A stretch of DNA of 64,000 bases from Comamonas odontotermitis (GTDB taxonomy: Bacteria > Pseudomonadota > Gammaproteobacteria > Burkholderiales > Burkholderiaceae_C). Position numbers and translations under genes: made by a program. Below, piece by piece: positions 1-8,281 of this stretch. A model generated the notes under the pieces. It worked only from the letters and a program-made list of their open reading frames with translations. It did no database searches and was not told the origin of the DNA. Each line of letters opens with the position of its first letter. The stretch's first letter is position 1. The DNA is taken from positions 62,001 to 126,000 of the forward strand of contig NZ_JACHKZ010000008.1 in assembly GCF_014207855.1 (NCBI RefSeq), read 5' to 3'.

Positions 1-1198
1 CTACGGCCAGCGTGCACAGCCCGCCCGCCACGGCAGCAGGTACGGCCCCCAGCAGGGCGGCACTGCTGCCTGCGCGGAACTCGCCCAATTCATTGGATGA
101 ACCGATGAACAACATGTTGACCGCGTTGACACGGCCCCGCATGCCATCGGGCGTGGCAAATTGCAGCAGTGCGCCGCGCACGTACACGCTCACCATATCG
201 GCGGCACCAGCCACTGCGAGCGCGATGCAAGACAGCCACAGCCAGTGCGACAGCGAGAACACCAGGTTGGCGATGCCGAATACGGCAACAGCCAGCATCA
301 TGCGTTTGCCCACATGCGTGCCGAAGGGGCGGTTGCTCAGGTACAGGCCCGCGCAGACTTCGCCCATGGCCATGGCGCTGCGCAGCAGGCCCAGGCCCTC
401 GGGGCCGGTGTGCAGCACTTCATGCGCGTAGATGGGCAGCAGCGCCACCACCCCGCCCAGCAGCACGGCAAACAGATCGAGTGAAATCGTGCCCAGCACC
501 ATCGGCCTGCCGAAGATAAAGCGGATACCGGTGCCAAAGCGCTGCCAGATGGTGTCGGCGGGCGCATCCACCCCGTCCTTGGCCCGCGGCGTGGCATACA
601 GCACCTGCACGCGCAGCAGCATCACGGTGCCGAGCGCAAACGCCAGCAGGCACGTGCCATAGGTCCACGCTGCGCCGCCTGCGGCATACAGAAAGCCGCC
701 CAGCATGGGCGCGCCGATGGCTGCACACCGCATGACCACGCTGTTGGTTGCGATGGCCTTGGGCAGCAGCGCCTGCGGCACCAGTTGTGGCAACAGGCTT
801 TGCAAGGCCGGGCCGGAAAATGCCCGCGTGGCGCCATACAGCACCAGCACGGCATAGATTCCGGCCACCCCCGCATGCCCATGGCTTGACAGCCACAGCA
901 GCAGCGCGCTGCACACGCCCCCGATCGCCCAGCTGGCCGCCAGCACCTTCTTGCGCGGCAGCCGGTCAATCAGCTCGCCTGCTGGCAGCAGCAGCACCAG
1001 CATGGGAATGAACTGAGCAAGGCCCACAAAGGCCAAGGCCATCGGGTTGCGCGTGAGGTCGTACACCTGCCAGGCCACCACCACGGCCTGGATCTGCGTG
1101 GCGCCAACGGCAAACACGCGGGCCACCAGAAAGGTCAGAAAGCCGCTGTGCTGGTCGCGCAGCAGTGGGGGGTGGGCAGAGCTGGATGGAGCGGGCAT
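1..1198 (-). CDS. MFS exporter, MFS_3/EntS-like (partial, 3' end outside window)
   Basis: The minus strand reads open from an ATG at 1198 to the left edge. The protein starts MPAPSSSAHPPLLRDQHSGF and continues with alternating hydrophobic segments, about eleven of them in the visible 399 residues. The loop GELIDRLPRKK after the second segment is MFS motif A. The overall pattern, including the late segment with RGALLQFATPDGMRGRVNAVN, is that of the MFS_3 family (EntS-like and macrolide-type exporters), which export small molecules across the inner membrane using the proton gradient. Substrate is unknown. An in-frame ATG at 1228 is an alternative start; neither has a clear ribosome binding site. 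A 12-bp palindrome lies about 100 bp upstream. The C-terminus is cut off by the window edge. Confidence 0.8.
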   Translation of the reverse strand, partial: MPAPSSSAHPPLLRDQHSGFLTFLVARVFAVGATQIQAVVVAWQVYDLTRNPMALAFVGLAQFIPMLVLLLPAGELIDRLPRKKVLAASWAIGGVCSALLLWLSSHGHAGVAGIYAVLVLYGATRAFSGPALQSLLPQLVPQALLPKAIATNSVVMRCAAIGAPMLGGFLYAAGGAAWTYGTCLLAFALGTVMLLRVQVLYATPRAKDGVDAPADTIWQRFGTGIRFIFGRPMVLGTISLDLFAVLLGGVVALLPIYAHEVLHTGPEGLGLLRSAMAMGEVCAGLYLSNRPFGTHVGKRMMLAVAVFGIANLVFSLSHWLWLSCIALAVAGAADMVSVYVRGALLQFATPDGMRGRVNAVNMLFIGSSNELGEFRAGSSAALLGAVPAAVAGGLCTLAV

Positions 1199-1295
1199 GG
1201 ATGGCAAGGGCAGGCGGCCATGCCGCATGCAGTGCAATCGAAGGGATTGCGGTGTTGTTGGTGGTTATGGCGCCATTCTGCCATGGCAGCTCAAC

Positions 1296-1307
1296 TCTTA
1301 TATAAGA
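1296..1307. promoter_or_regulatory. Palindrome TCTTATATAAGA upstream of the MFS gene
   Basis: A perfect 12-bp palindrome sits about 100 bp upstream of the MFS start. The same 12 bases form the core of the 14-bp palindrome at 53402-53415 in front of isocitrate lyase. This suggests a shared regulator. The regulator's identity is unknown, and an AT-rich TATA-like sequence can also belong to a promoter. Confidence 0.4.
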
Positions 1308-1527
1308 CCTGGGCTTCGCAAGCGTGCAACAGCGTATTGCCCAAAAACTGGGCATGGTGAAAATGTGCTTGCAGATCAAATGTCTTGCTCGCTTTTGCCA
1401 AGCTTATGCACAGAGGCATCCCCGCAGGTTGGGAATAACTGCGACTGTTGCAAGACCGTCTTTCGCACAAAGGCCGCTGGCAAGAGCGGGCTCTGCCTGG
1501 CCGCATGCGTGGGGCAGCTCCCGGCAA

Positions 1528-1552
1528 CAAAAAACCCCGGCGAGCCGGGGTT
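1528..1552 (-). terminator. Intrinsic terminator of the META/DUF4377 lipoprotein gene
   Basis: An 8-bp stem AACCCCGG/CCGGGGTT with loop CGAG is followed on the minus strand by a run of Ts (the As at 1528-1534). It lies 24 bp after the stop codon at 1576. Confidence 0.85.
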
Positions 1553-1575
1553 GAACGAGGCGTGGCGCGTGGCGC

Positions 1576-2418
1576 TTACTTGGTGCGTTCGGATTCGACC
1601 GTCATGTCCAGCACGTAGGCGTAGCGCGAGGCATCGGCAGGCGGGTTCTGTACCGTGTAGCGCTTGACGCGCAGCACATTGCGAATGCCCGGCTCGTGCT
1701 GGTAGCCCTCGATGTTGCCGTAGAAATTGCCCCACTCGCCAGTCGTGGTCTTGCGGCCAGCGCCGTCATAGCGCACTTCGCGCACCTGCAGGCACTGCGT
1801 TCGCATCACGCCCGCGCTGCATGGCTTGGTCTGGGGGCCCACTTCCAGGAAGATGGTCTCGCCCGCATTGCCGTACTTGGTGGCATTGGTCGGCACGGCC
1901 TTCAGATTCCAGCGGCTGCCATCACTGAAGGTGAGCACCATGCTCTGCGGGTTGGCATCCTGCGCAATGCGTACGCTCTGCGCGCGCGGCAGCTGGGCGC
2001 CAACGGCTTGCTCCAGCTGCATCACACGGTTATCGGCGCACGCCATCTGGGTCGAGATCATATTGCCGATCGAGATCTTGTCGCCATCGAGCTGGTAGCT
2101 GCCGCCCAGGTTGTTGCAGATCTTGGTGGAGACCAGTTGCTGGCCAGGCTGGCTGCCTGCAGAAAAGTTCAAGCGCACGGCAGTCTTGGGAGCCAGGGCG
2201 GTGAAACTGGGCAGGGCGCGGCCGGATTGGTCCTGGGCGCTTTCCAGATCCCAGTGGTAGGCCTGCAGGGTTTTGTTGAGTGCAGAGGTGTTCATGCTGG
2301 GAGCGGTGGAGGCGGCGCCAGGCGTGCTGGTGGATGGGTCGGCCGAGCCCGTGCTGCTGCAGGCAGAGATGCCAAGCAGGGCGGCGGAAGCAAAAGCGGC
2401 GAGTGGCCAGCGTGTCAT
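1576..2418 (-). CDS. Lipoprotein with META (HslJ-like) and DUF4377 domains
   Basis: Predicted 280-residue lipoprotein. The ATG at 2418 is preceded by AAAGGA, and the product begins with a signal peptide ending in the lipobox ISAC (Cys20). Residues of roughly 45-150 resemble the META domain of HslJ: YHWDLESAQDQSG, then a predicted CNNLGGSYQLDGDKI core. The last 90 residues, with FLEVGPQTKPC, RTQCLQVRE and FYGNIEGYQHEPG, match the DUF4377 pattern. Such proteins are envelope lipoproteins of unclear role; HslJ is linked to heat and novobiocin tolerance. The reading frame is open further upstream, but that extension would bury the signal peptide. The gene is monocistronic with its own terminator. 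Confidence 0.82.
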   Translation of the reverse strand: MTRWPLAAFASAALLGISACSSTGSADPSTSTPGAASTAPSMNTSALNKTLQAYHWDLESAQDQSGRALPSFTALAPKTAVRLNFSAGSQPGQQLVSTKICNNLGGSYQLDGDKISIGNMISTQMACADNRVMQLEQAVGAQLPRAQSVRIAQDANPQSMVLTFSDGSRWNLKAVPTNATKYGNAGETIFLEVGPQTKPCSAGVMRTQCLQVREVRYDGAGRKTTTGEWGNFYGNIEGYQHEPGIRNVLRVKRYTVQNPPADASRYAYVLDMTVESERTK

Positions 2419-2713
2419 GGTGGAATCCTTTCTGAAATGGGATGGTAGCCGATAGGGGCTGCCAACCGGTGGTTGGAACGCATACACGTTCAGCAAGTGT
2501 GCGCCATCCTAGAGGATGCGCATGTGCGCAGGCTGTAGGCTGTTATCCGTTTTGGTTGCCTGCGTGCGAGGCAATGCTGCGAAGCAGCACTGCACAAACA
2601 CTGCACAAAAGATGAGCAGTGATTAATAGTTTTAATAAAACAATGGCTTGCGCGCTTGTCCCCAGGCTTGCCCACACCATCGCCCACAGAAGTGAGGGAT
2701 AAGATGGTTGCGA

Positions 2714-3598
2714 TCAGGCTGGCAGGAAAAGGGCTGGGTCGACCATGGTGCGGTTGAGCATGACACCCCAGTGCAGGTGCGGGCCGGTGACGCGGCCGGT
2801 GGCCCCGACCTTGGCAATCACATCGCCAGCACGTACCGCGTCGCCCACGGCGCAATCAATCTTGCTGAGGTGGCAGTACATGGTCAGAAAGCCGGAGCCA
2901 TGGTCCAGCCAAACGGTATTGCCGTTGAAGAAGTAGTCGCCCGTGTCGATCACCTTGCCTGCCAGCGGCGCCTTGATGGGCGTGCCGGTGGGGGCTGCGA
3001 TGTCCATGCCGCTGTGCGGATTGCGCGATTGGCCGTTGAACACGCGGCGCAAGCCAAACGAGCTGGAGCGCCGCCCCGGCACGGGCGCAGGCAGCACCAT
3101 GCTGGCAGGAGAGACATTGCTGAAGGTGGCCATGACCTGCTTGAGATGGACACTTTCCTTCTCATAGCGGGCATTGTCCTCGGGCGAAAGATCGACCGTC
3201 TTGGGTGCTACCTTGAGCCGCTGCTCGCTGTATTTCTTGTCTCGCACGGTGTACGCAACGGTGCGGCTGCCTTCGGCGGTCTGCACGCGGATACTGGCGG
3301 GCCCTACGGGGGCAGACAGTGGAATGCCCACGAGGGCTGTCCATTCGATCGCATCGCCCAGCACCAGCACAGGCATATCGCCGCTGAATGCCTGGGGACG
3401 ACTTGCCGCAGGCCCCAGCGACAGGCGCGCCACGCCACCGGGCACCTGCGAATCGGCAGGCCAGCCATCGGATGCATGGGAGGGCGCTGCCAGCAAATGC
3501 GGCGCAAAAATGGCTGCCGCGCTGCCCAGCAAAACCTGCCGGCGGCTGACGCCTGGGCACACGGCTGCAAGGGCTGTGGGTGTAACTGGAAGGAACAT
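2714..3598 (-). CDS. M23-family (lysostaphin-like) metallopeptidase, exported
   Basis: 294-residue zinc endopeptidase expected to cleave peptidoglycan cross-bridges in the periplasm. The C-terminal LytM/M23 domain has the zinc ligands in HSGMD (His195, Asp199) and HLHW (His276), with His243 in the YCHL motif and His274 as further catalytic histidines. The N-terminus carries SRRQVLLGSAAAIFAP, which resembles a twin-arginine signal, so Tat export is possible. All ligands needed for catalysis are present, so this is likely an active enzyme and not a degenerate activator of the NlpD type. The ATG at 3598 is preferred; a TTG four codons upstream is possible. It is divergent from the DUF2242 lipoprotein gene. 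Confidence 0.85.
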   Translation of the reverse strand: MFLPVTPTALAAVCPGVSRRQVLLGSAAAIFAPHLLAAPSHASDGWPADSQVPGGVARLSLGPAASRPQAFSGDMPVLVLGDAIEWTALVGIPLSAPVGPASIRVQTAEGSRTVAYTVRDKKYSEQRLKVAPKTVDLSPEDNARYEKESVHLKQVMATFSNVSPASMVLPAPVPGRRSSSFGLRRVFNGQSRNPHSGMDIAAPTGTPIKAPLAGKVIDTGDYFFNGNTVWLDHGSGFLTMYCHLSKIDCAVGDAVRAGDVIAKVGATGRVTGPHLHWGVMLNRTMVDPALFLPA

Positions 3599-3903
3599 GG
3601 CAGAGTGCAAATTCTGTAAAGCGCTTTAAAAAGCATAGCGTCTTGCGCTTGCCCCCTGCGCGCAAACCTTGCATTTAATGTGCAAATTTTGGTAAACCAG
3701 ACGATGTGTAACCACGACTGCCACGCGGGCTGGTAGCATATTTGATGCTATCCTTTTTGCAAATGGTAAAGCGTTTGGGAAGCCCGCAGCGGCGAGATGT
3801 TTGCAATTGCCGCTGCAATACCGCATCCATCCGCTACATTAACTGCGGCAGCAGGTGCCAAGGCGTTTTCCGCAAAACCATACTCCGGGAGTTTGTGTCG
3901 TTC
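3599..3903. promoter_or_regulatory. Divergent promoter region with a 12-bp palindrome
   Basis: 305 bp between the M23 peptidase gene and the DUF2242 lipoprotein gene, which are transcribed away from each other. It is more AT-rich than its flanks and contains the perfect palindrome TAAAGCGCTTTA at 3617-3628, close to the peptidase start, a plausible operator. No gene is seen here. The open frame upstream of 3904 lacks protein-like character. Confidence 0.4.
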
Positions 3904-4551
3904 ATGTTGGGCAAGTATTCAGACAGACCTTACCTTGCGCGCGCAAGTGGCAATCTGCAGCTTCGCGCTGCAGCGTGGGTGCTGATGGCTGCCAGTGCGG
4001 TCCTCTTATCGGGCTGCGCCAGCCTCGGCGGTGGCCAGGATGGCGGGCATTACAACGTGGTGGCACACGAAACCTTTGGTTCGGCCAATACCTATTCGCG
4101 TCTGTTTGATGCCTCACCCGAGCGTACCTGCGAAGCTGCGCGACGCGCGCTGCTGAGCCAGGGCTACCTGATCAATGTGTCCAAAGACAAGGAAGTGGAG
4201 GGCCAGAAGACCTTCCAGCCTGCGCCGGACAACAACCAGGTCATCACCATCCGGGTGGTGTGCGCCCCTGACAGCAAGGACGGCAAGGTGAGCCTGGGTT
4301 TTGTATCGGCGCTCAAGGACACCTACAACCTCAAGAAGAGCAGCAACTCGGCCAGCGTGGGCGTGGGCGCACTGGGGTCGCTGTCGCTGCCGTTCTCGGC
4401 AGGCAATGATTCGCTGATCAAGGTGGGCAGCGAAACCGTGAGTTCGGCCACCTTCTACGACAGCTTTTTTGATCTGATCAAATCCTTTCTGCGCCAGGAC
4501 GACAGCCTGCGCCAGCAAAGTCTGCACGACGGCGAAGAGTTCGTGGAATAA
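3904..4551 (+). CDS. DUF2242 family lipoprotein
   Basis: 215-residue predicted lipoprotein. The start at 3904 places a signal peptide ending in the lipobox LLSGC (Cys38). The mature part (NVVAHETFGSANTYSRLFDASPERTCEAARRALLSQGYLI, and later KVGSETVSSATFYDSFFDLIKSFL) fits the betaproteobacterial DUF2242 family, whose function is not known. Two cysteines in the mature part (in RTCEAARR and RVVCAPD) could form a disulfide. The frame is open to 3742, but the upstream part is not protein-like and is preceded by no good ribosome binding site. Divergent from the M23 peptidase gene. Confidence 0.75.
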   Translation: MLGKYSDRPYLARASGNLQLRAAAWVLMAASAVLLSGCASLGGGQDGGHYNVVAHETFGSANTYSRLFDASPERTCEAARRALLSQGYLINVSKDKEVEGQKTFQPAPDNNQVITIRVVCAPDSKDGKVSLGFVSALKDTYNLKKSSNSASVGVGALGSLSLPFSAGNDSLIKVGSETVSSATFYDSFFDLIKSFLRQDDSLRQQSLHDGEEFVE

Positions 4552-4715
4552 ATGGCTGGTGGCGGTTGATCCACAAGCCAAAGCAGTTCCAAAAACGCGG
4601 CCCCTGGCCTGGTGTCAGTTGTTTCTGGTAGCTACTGCGGCTGTGCGCGCACTTGCTGGCATGCCAGTGCTGGGTTAAAAGCAGTCATGGGCAACTGAAA
4701 TGTGGAGCGTGCAAT

Positions 4716-5279
4716 ATGCCATTGAACCATGAGGTGCAGGACGAGATCACGGTACTGGTACACGGCGGGTTTGAAGATGCTTCTCGCATTGTTGAAATCA
4801 TTGTCGACGAGATGTACGAGCCCGGAGAGCTGGACGAAGACGAGGTTCAGGTTTTTGTCGACCAGTGTTTTGCCGCCTGGGAGCTGGCCAAGCGCCAGTG
4901 GCCGCGCGTGACGGACTGTGACCGCCTCGATCAGGCCTTTGACCAGTTGGAGCAGCAAGGCGTGGTCTGCCTGCAAAACGCGGGTTACACGCAAAGCGAC
5001 GGTTACAACGACATCCGCGAAGAACTTCGCCAACGCAGCGATGCAACGCGTTTCATTGGCTACTGCTTCTTTCATGAGCAGGACCTTGCCCGTGCGGTGC
5101 GCGGAGGGGGCCTGTATCTGGCCTTTGGGCCGCTGGATGCGGCGCTGGAGCATTCGCTCGGTCTTGAGGTAGGGCAGCGCGTGATGCGCGCCCTGGTTGC
5201 CGCGGGCCTGCATGCCCAGTGGAGCGGCATGTTTGACCAGCGCATATCGGTGCCGGTGTTTGACTGGAAAAGCCGCTGA
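4716..5279 (+). CDS. DUF6891-like cytosolic protein
   Basis: 187-residue soluble protein without signal peptide or membrane segment. It has an acidic first half (VDEMYEPGELDEDEVQVFVDQCF), then a mixed domain with GYCFFHEQDLARAVRGGGLYLAFGPLD, typical of the DUF6891 family, whose biochemical role is unknown. The ATG at 4716 is preferred because TGGAG lies 13 bp upstream and the frame further upstream does not look coding. It is followed after 83 bp by the lipocalin gene, so the two could be co-transcribed. Confidence 0.65.
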   Translation: MPLNHEVQDEITVLVHGGFEDASRIVEIIVDEMYEPGELDEDEVQVFVDQCFAAWELAKRQWPRVTDCDRLDQAFDQLEQQGVVCLQNAGYTQSDGYNDIREELRQRSDATRFIGYCFFHEQDLARAVRGGGLYLAFGPLDAALEHSLGLEVGQRVMRALVAAGLHAQWSGMFDQRISVPVFDWKSR

Positions 5280-5362
5280 TCGGGCAACCATGGTTTGAGC
5301 GAAATTCCTACCCAAAGCCCCTGTCGAGGCTCCTATAAAGAAGGTTTCGGAAAGGGAGTCTC

Positions 5363-5953
5363 ATGGAAAGAAAGCCGCCCAGTGCCTGTAGTACTCATTC
5401 TTCTGCAGCAAGGTGCCTGCTGGCCGGAGGGGCCGCCCTCGCTGCGGGCTGGTATTGGGCGCAGCGCGTCTCCATTCCGCCTGAAGTTCTGCCTGTAGAG
5501 GATTTCGACGTTGAGCGCTACCAGGGGCATTGGTATGAGATCGCACGGATTGATTATCTGTTTGAGCGTGGGCTCACATCGTGTACAGCAGACTACAGCA
5601 TGAATGCCGATGGCACGGTGCGCGTGTTCAACCAGGGTTTTGATCCGGAAAAAGGGGTCTGGAAGTCTGCCAAGGCGGTGGCCAGGTTCATTGGCGCGCA
5701 TACTGAAGGGGCGTTGAAGGTTTCTTTCTTCCGCCCGTTTTACTCAGGGTACTACGTGGTGCATGTCGATGACGATTACCAATGCGCAGTGGTTGTGGGC
5801 GACGGATGCCGGTACTGCTGGGTTCTGTCGCGTTCACCGGAAATGAATGACAAGCTCTATGCAGGCCTGCTGTCGGTGGCGGCTGCCAACGGGGTAGATA
5901 TCAGTCGCATGCACCGGGTACCGCACGGCGCACAACCTGATCCAGAGGATTGA
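5363..5953 (+). CDS. blc: Bacterial lipocalin (Blc-like)
   Basis: 196-residue lipocalin. The signature GHWYEIARID (residues 55-64) is the first structurally conserved region of lipocalins. It is followed by the typical strand order, including CTADYSMNADGTVRVFNQG and GYYVVHVDDDYQCAVVVG, and the C-terminal SRSPEMND segment. Blc proteins bind fatty acids and lysophospholipids at the outer membrane during envelope stress. The N-terminus has a hydrophobic stretch (CLLAGGAALAAGWYWA) but no clean lipobox, so membrane anchoring by an uncleaved segment is as likely as lipidation. GGGAG lies 5 bp before the ATG, and a terminator follows. Confidence 0.9.
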   Translation: MERKPPSACSTHSSAARCLLAGGAALAAGWYWAQRVSIPPEVLPVEDFDVERYQGHWYEIARIDYLFERGLTSCTADYSMNADGTVRVFNQGFDPEKGVWKSAKAVARFIGAHTEGALKVSFFRPFYSGYYVVHVDDDYQCAVVVGDGCRYCWVLSRSPEMNDKLYAGLLSVAAANGVDISRMHRVPHGAQPDPED

Positions 5954-5989
5954 AGGCCCCGACCAGGCAGTAGATGACAGTGACAAAAC

Positions 5990-6023
5990 CCCGGCCCGGT
6001 CTCGAAGCAGGCCGGGCTTTTTT
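5990..6023 (+). terminator. Terminator after blc
   Basis: Stem CCCGGCC (5990-5996) pairs with GGCCGGG (6010-6016) and is followed by CTTTTTT. It lies 37 bp after the lipocalin stop codon. Confidence 0.75.
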
Positions 6024-6250
6024 CCCAGGCGCATACTGGCGAGGCTGACATGCAATTGCTCGGATCTGCAGCGCTGTCGCGGGCATTCAAAACAGCGGAG
6101 GGAAGCCAGGGCTACAAAATAGGCCTGTTCTTTTCCGTGCATAATAACGCGCAGTCATAAAAGACGAAAAATGAGATTTGCGGAGCGCTCCGCAGACTCT
6201 CGAAGTCTGACTTTGCCTGATATGGCAAAAAATCTAGTCAATTCAATAAA

Positions 6251-6327
6251 CTGCCCGTAGCTCAGTTGGATAGAGCAACAGCCTTCTAAGCTGTGGGTCA
6301 CTGGTTCGATTCCAGTCGGGCAGGCCA
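6251..6327 (+). tRNA. tRNA-Arg (anticodon UCU)
   Basis: 77 nt fold as a complete cloverleaf. The acceptor stem is CTGCCCG/CGGGCAG, the D arm GCTC..GAGC, the anticodon stem ACAGC/GCTGT with loop CTTCTAA (anticodon TCT, reading AGA/AGG), and the T arm ACTGG-TTCGATT-CCAGT. The discriminator is G and CCA is encoded. AGA and AGG are rare codons in high-GC genomes. Confidence 0.97.
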
Positions 6328-6882
6328 ATCCCGCAACGCACCGTTGCCATCAATCCCATCGCTTTGGCGCGCCATGCTGCCCAGCCAAGCCGACAACCTT
6401 TCCCGAACTAAATGGATAGAGCACTGCCAGGGCATCCATGCCCTGAATGGCAGGCTGCTCTTGCTCTTGGCCGACGCTCCACGGTGAGCTAGTCATGCCT
6501 TTCGTGGGCAGAGCCGATGTCACTTCGAGATTTCGGTGCCCGTTCAGCTGTGCAGAACTATTGCCATTGCCTGCTGAGGCGGGTCGGGCGCTTACCAGTC
6601 CTTCTTCCGCTTGCTGCGTCGCGGTGGGCTATATCGGGTTTTGATGGAGGTAGCTTGCATTCCAGCCATGCACAGTGCTGAACCGCCAAAGACAAAGGCC
6701 ACCCAGAGGGTGGCCTTCGTTTCGCTGTAAAAAAAGCCGACCCTGGGTATCCAGGGATCTCGTGCAAATACATAGAGAGGGAGGGAGGAGAGCACGAACT
6801 CGGCGTAAACCGTTCGAACAATATTAGCGCATTCCTATCGGTGAATGAAGAATGTTTGTATATTTTTCCGAAAAATGGAGTC
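6328..6882. other. Gene-poor stretch downstream of tRNA-Arg, with several hairpins
   Basis: No convincing gene is seen. Present are: a strong hairpin at 6424-6453 (CTGCC-AGGGCAT/ATGCCCT-GGCAG) just after GGATAGAGCA, which repeats a piece of the tRNA D arm; a 10-bp stem AAGGCCACCC/GGGTGGCCTT at 6695-6717; and a stem CCCTGG/CCAGGG at 6741-6756 followed on the minus strand by a T run. The last two look like minus-strand terminators without an obvious gene in front of them. Confidence 0.5.
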
Positions 6883-6957
6883 AAAAAAAGAGCCTGCATT
6901 GCGCAGGCTCAAAAACGGTACTCACTCGTTTTAGTGGTATTCCCCTCCCGTGGAGGC
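6883..6957 (-). ncRNA. Candidate small RNA (about 75 nt) with intrinsic terminator
   Basis: Read on the minus strand from about 6957, the sequence could form three consecutive hairpins: CCTCC-ACG-GGAGG; AAAACG-(9 nt)-CGTTTT; and GAGCCTGC-(5 nt)-GCAGGCTC followed by seven Ts, a textbook terminator. TATCAT at 6962-6967 could be the -10 box, within AT-rich DNA (6960-7060). No open reading frame ends at this terminator, so the transcript would be non-coding. The RNA family is not recognised. Evidence is structural only. Confidence 0.5.
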
Positions 6958-7140
6958 CTTAATGATATGTCAAATTTATGATCATTTAAATTTAATAATT
7001 TTGATAAATATCACAGCGATGCAAAATTAGCAGTGCTGTCAAGTCGGCTGCATGTGCGCCTCAGCCTTAGAAAGCAAAAGAACATGGAAGTTAGCCGTAA
7101 GCCAGTTACCATGCTTGGTATCTGATTGAAAGCTTTACCT

Positions 7141-7542
7141 ATGCCACCCCTATTGAGCTGTTTTCTTTATACAAGCCAGATGACTCCTGATTTGGACGTT
7201 CATCAGATCGGTCAGATTGTCAAGCAGGCCCGAGAGCTCAATGCCATCCAGGGCATCACCGGGATGCTGGTGTTCGATGGAGAGCGATTCGCCCAGTACG
7301 TGGAAGGGCCACCAGAGGCGGTTTCTCAACTGGCTGTCAAATTGGCAGCCGATCCTCGGCACTGTGATTTTCATCCTTTGCTGAGCCAGTCGCTTACCGG
7401 TGGGCGCAGATTTGCCCACTGGGCAATGGGCTACTCTGATGCAGATATGCACGATTTTGATATCCAGGCGCTGAACGACATGGCTGCCGATCTGGCTCTG
7501 GAGAGTTTCTCGGCTGCAGCGGTCGCCATCGACAGTCTGTAA
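7141..7542 (+). CDS. Stand-alone BLUF-domain blue-light sensor
   Basis: 133-residue protein that is almost entirely a BLUF (FAD-binding blue-light) domain. The key residues are present: Tyr10 in LLSCFLYTS, Asn34 in ARELNAIQGITGML, Gln52 in FAQYVEG, and Trp94/Met96 in HWAMGY. These make up the flavin hydrogen-bond network of the photocycle. There is no attached output domain, so signalling would need a partner protein, as in short BLUF proteins of the PixD/YcgF type. The ATG at 7141 is used; a TTG at 7126 is an alternative. No EAL, GGDEF or anti-repressor gene lies next to it. Confidence 0.9.
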   Translation: MPPLLSCFLYTSQMTPDLDVHQIGQIVKQARELNAIQGITGMLVFDGERFAQYVEGPPEAVSQLAVKLAADPRHCDFHPLLSQSLTGGRRFAHWAMGYSDADMHDFDIQALNDMAADLALESFSAAAVAIDSL

Positions 7543-7832
7543 TGTGCGGAAGGCTCGGGTGAAGTAGGCCCAAGCCGGAGACACTGTATCGGGCTCGGCC
7601 TGCTGCATAACCGGATGCATGCGCGCAGGCTGCGGTCTCACCCCCCATGTACTTTTATGAAGCATTTTTTCGCAGAATGGCATGTTGGCTTCCAGCTGCT
7701 CCCAGTGCCTGCTTCGTGTGGTAACGTTGATCGCCAGCAAGCATCCAAAGGTAGCAGGCTCAAATCCTTCGATTCGAGAATGGGTGTGGGTATTGATTCG
7801 TTTCAGTTTTTCTTAACCTAGCAATTCCTTAT

Positions 7833-8237
7833 ATGAAAAAAACCACCTTTTACCGAAACCTCGTTATTGCGATGGGAGTCGCAGCTTCGTCGGCGCAGCT
7901 TTATGCGCAGGTGGCGCCTGCCTTTTTTCTGAATGACACGATCATTCGAAATATTCCGGCAAAGGACTTGCCTTCGTTTCGCTCGGCTTTGGGCAGTGTG
8001 CTGGAGAGCCCCCAAGACGGCGTTGCCAAGTCCTGGAGCAGCACCAGCAAAGTGGCATCCAAGGCCATCAGGGTGGTTCTGACGCCTTTGCAGACGGCGC
8101 AGACCCAATCGGCCAACACCTGCAGGCTGGTCAAGGCCGATGTGGCAAGGGGTAGCCAGTCGGAAAACTGGCAGTTCTGGTTCTGCAAGCAGGGTGACGG
8201 CGCCTGGAAGGCGAGCGGAAGCTCCACTCCGCGCTGA
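7833..8237 (+). CDS. Small exported protein, surface-antigen-like
   Basis: 134 residues. The first 25 form a signal peptide (MKKTTFYRNLVIAMG then AASSAQLYA). The mature part, with SWSSTSKVASKAIRVVLTP, NTCRLVKAD and FWFCKQGDGAWK, resembles the C-terminal pattern of 17-kDa surface antigens, where two cysteines and a final G-x-W are typical. This similarity is modest. Its stop codon overlaps a possible ATG of the next gene (TGATG), so the pair is probably an operon. Function unknown. Confidence 0.6.
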   Translation: MKKTTFYRNLVIAMGVAASSAQLYAQVAPAFFLNDTIIRNIPAKDLPSFRSALGSVLESPQDGVAKSWSSTSKVASKAIRVVLTPLQTAQTQSANTCRLVKADVARGSQSENWQFWFCKQGDGAWKASGSSTPR

Positions 8238-8281
8238 TGGATCGGCATATGGCGGTATCTAAAAACACCCGGGGCAGCTGC

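Noticed and set aside
6592-6795. Minus-strand frame of 67 codons with a hydrophobic stretch and a basic tail
   Set aside because: It runs through two hairpins and has no good ribosome binding site. The hydrophobic part is encoded by the inverted repeat itself. Not supported as a gene.
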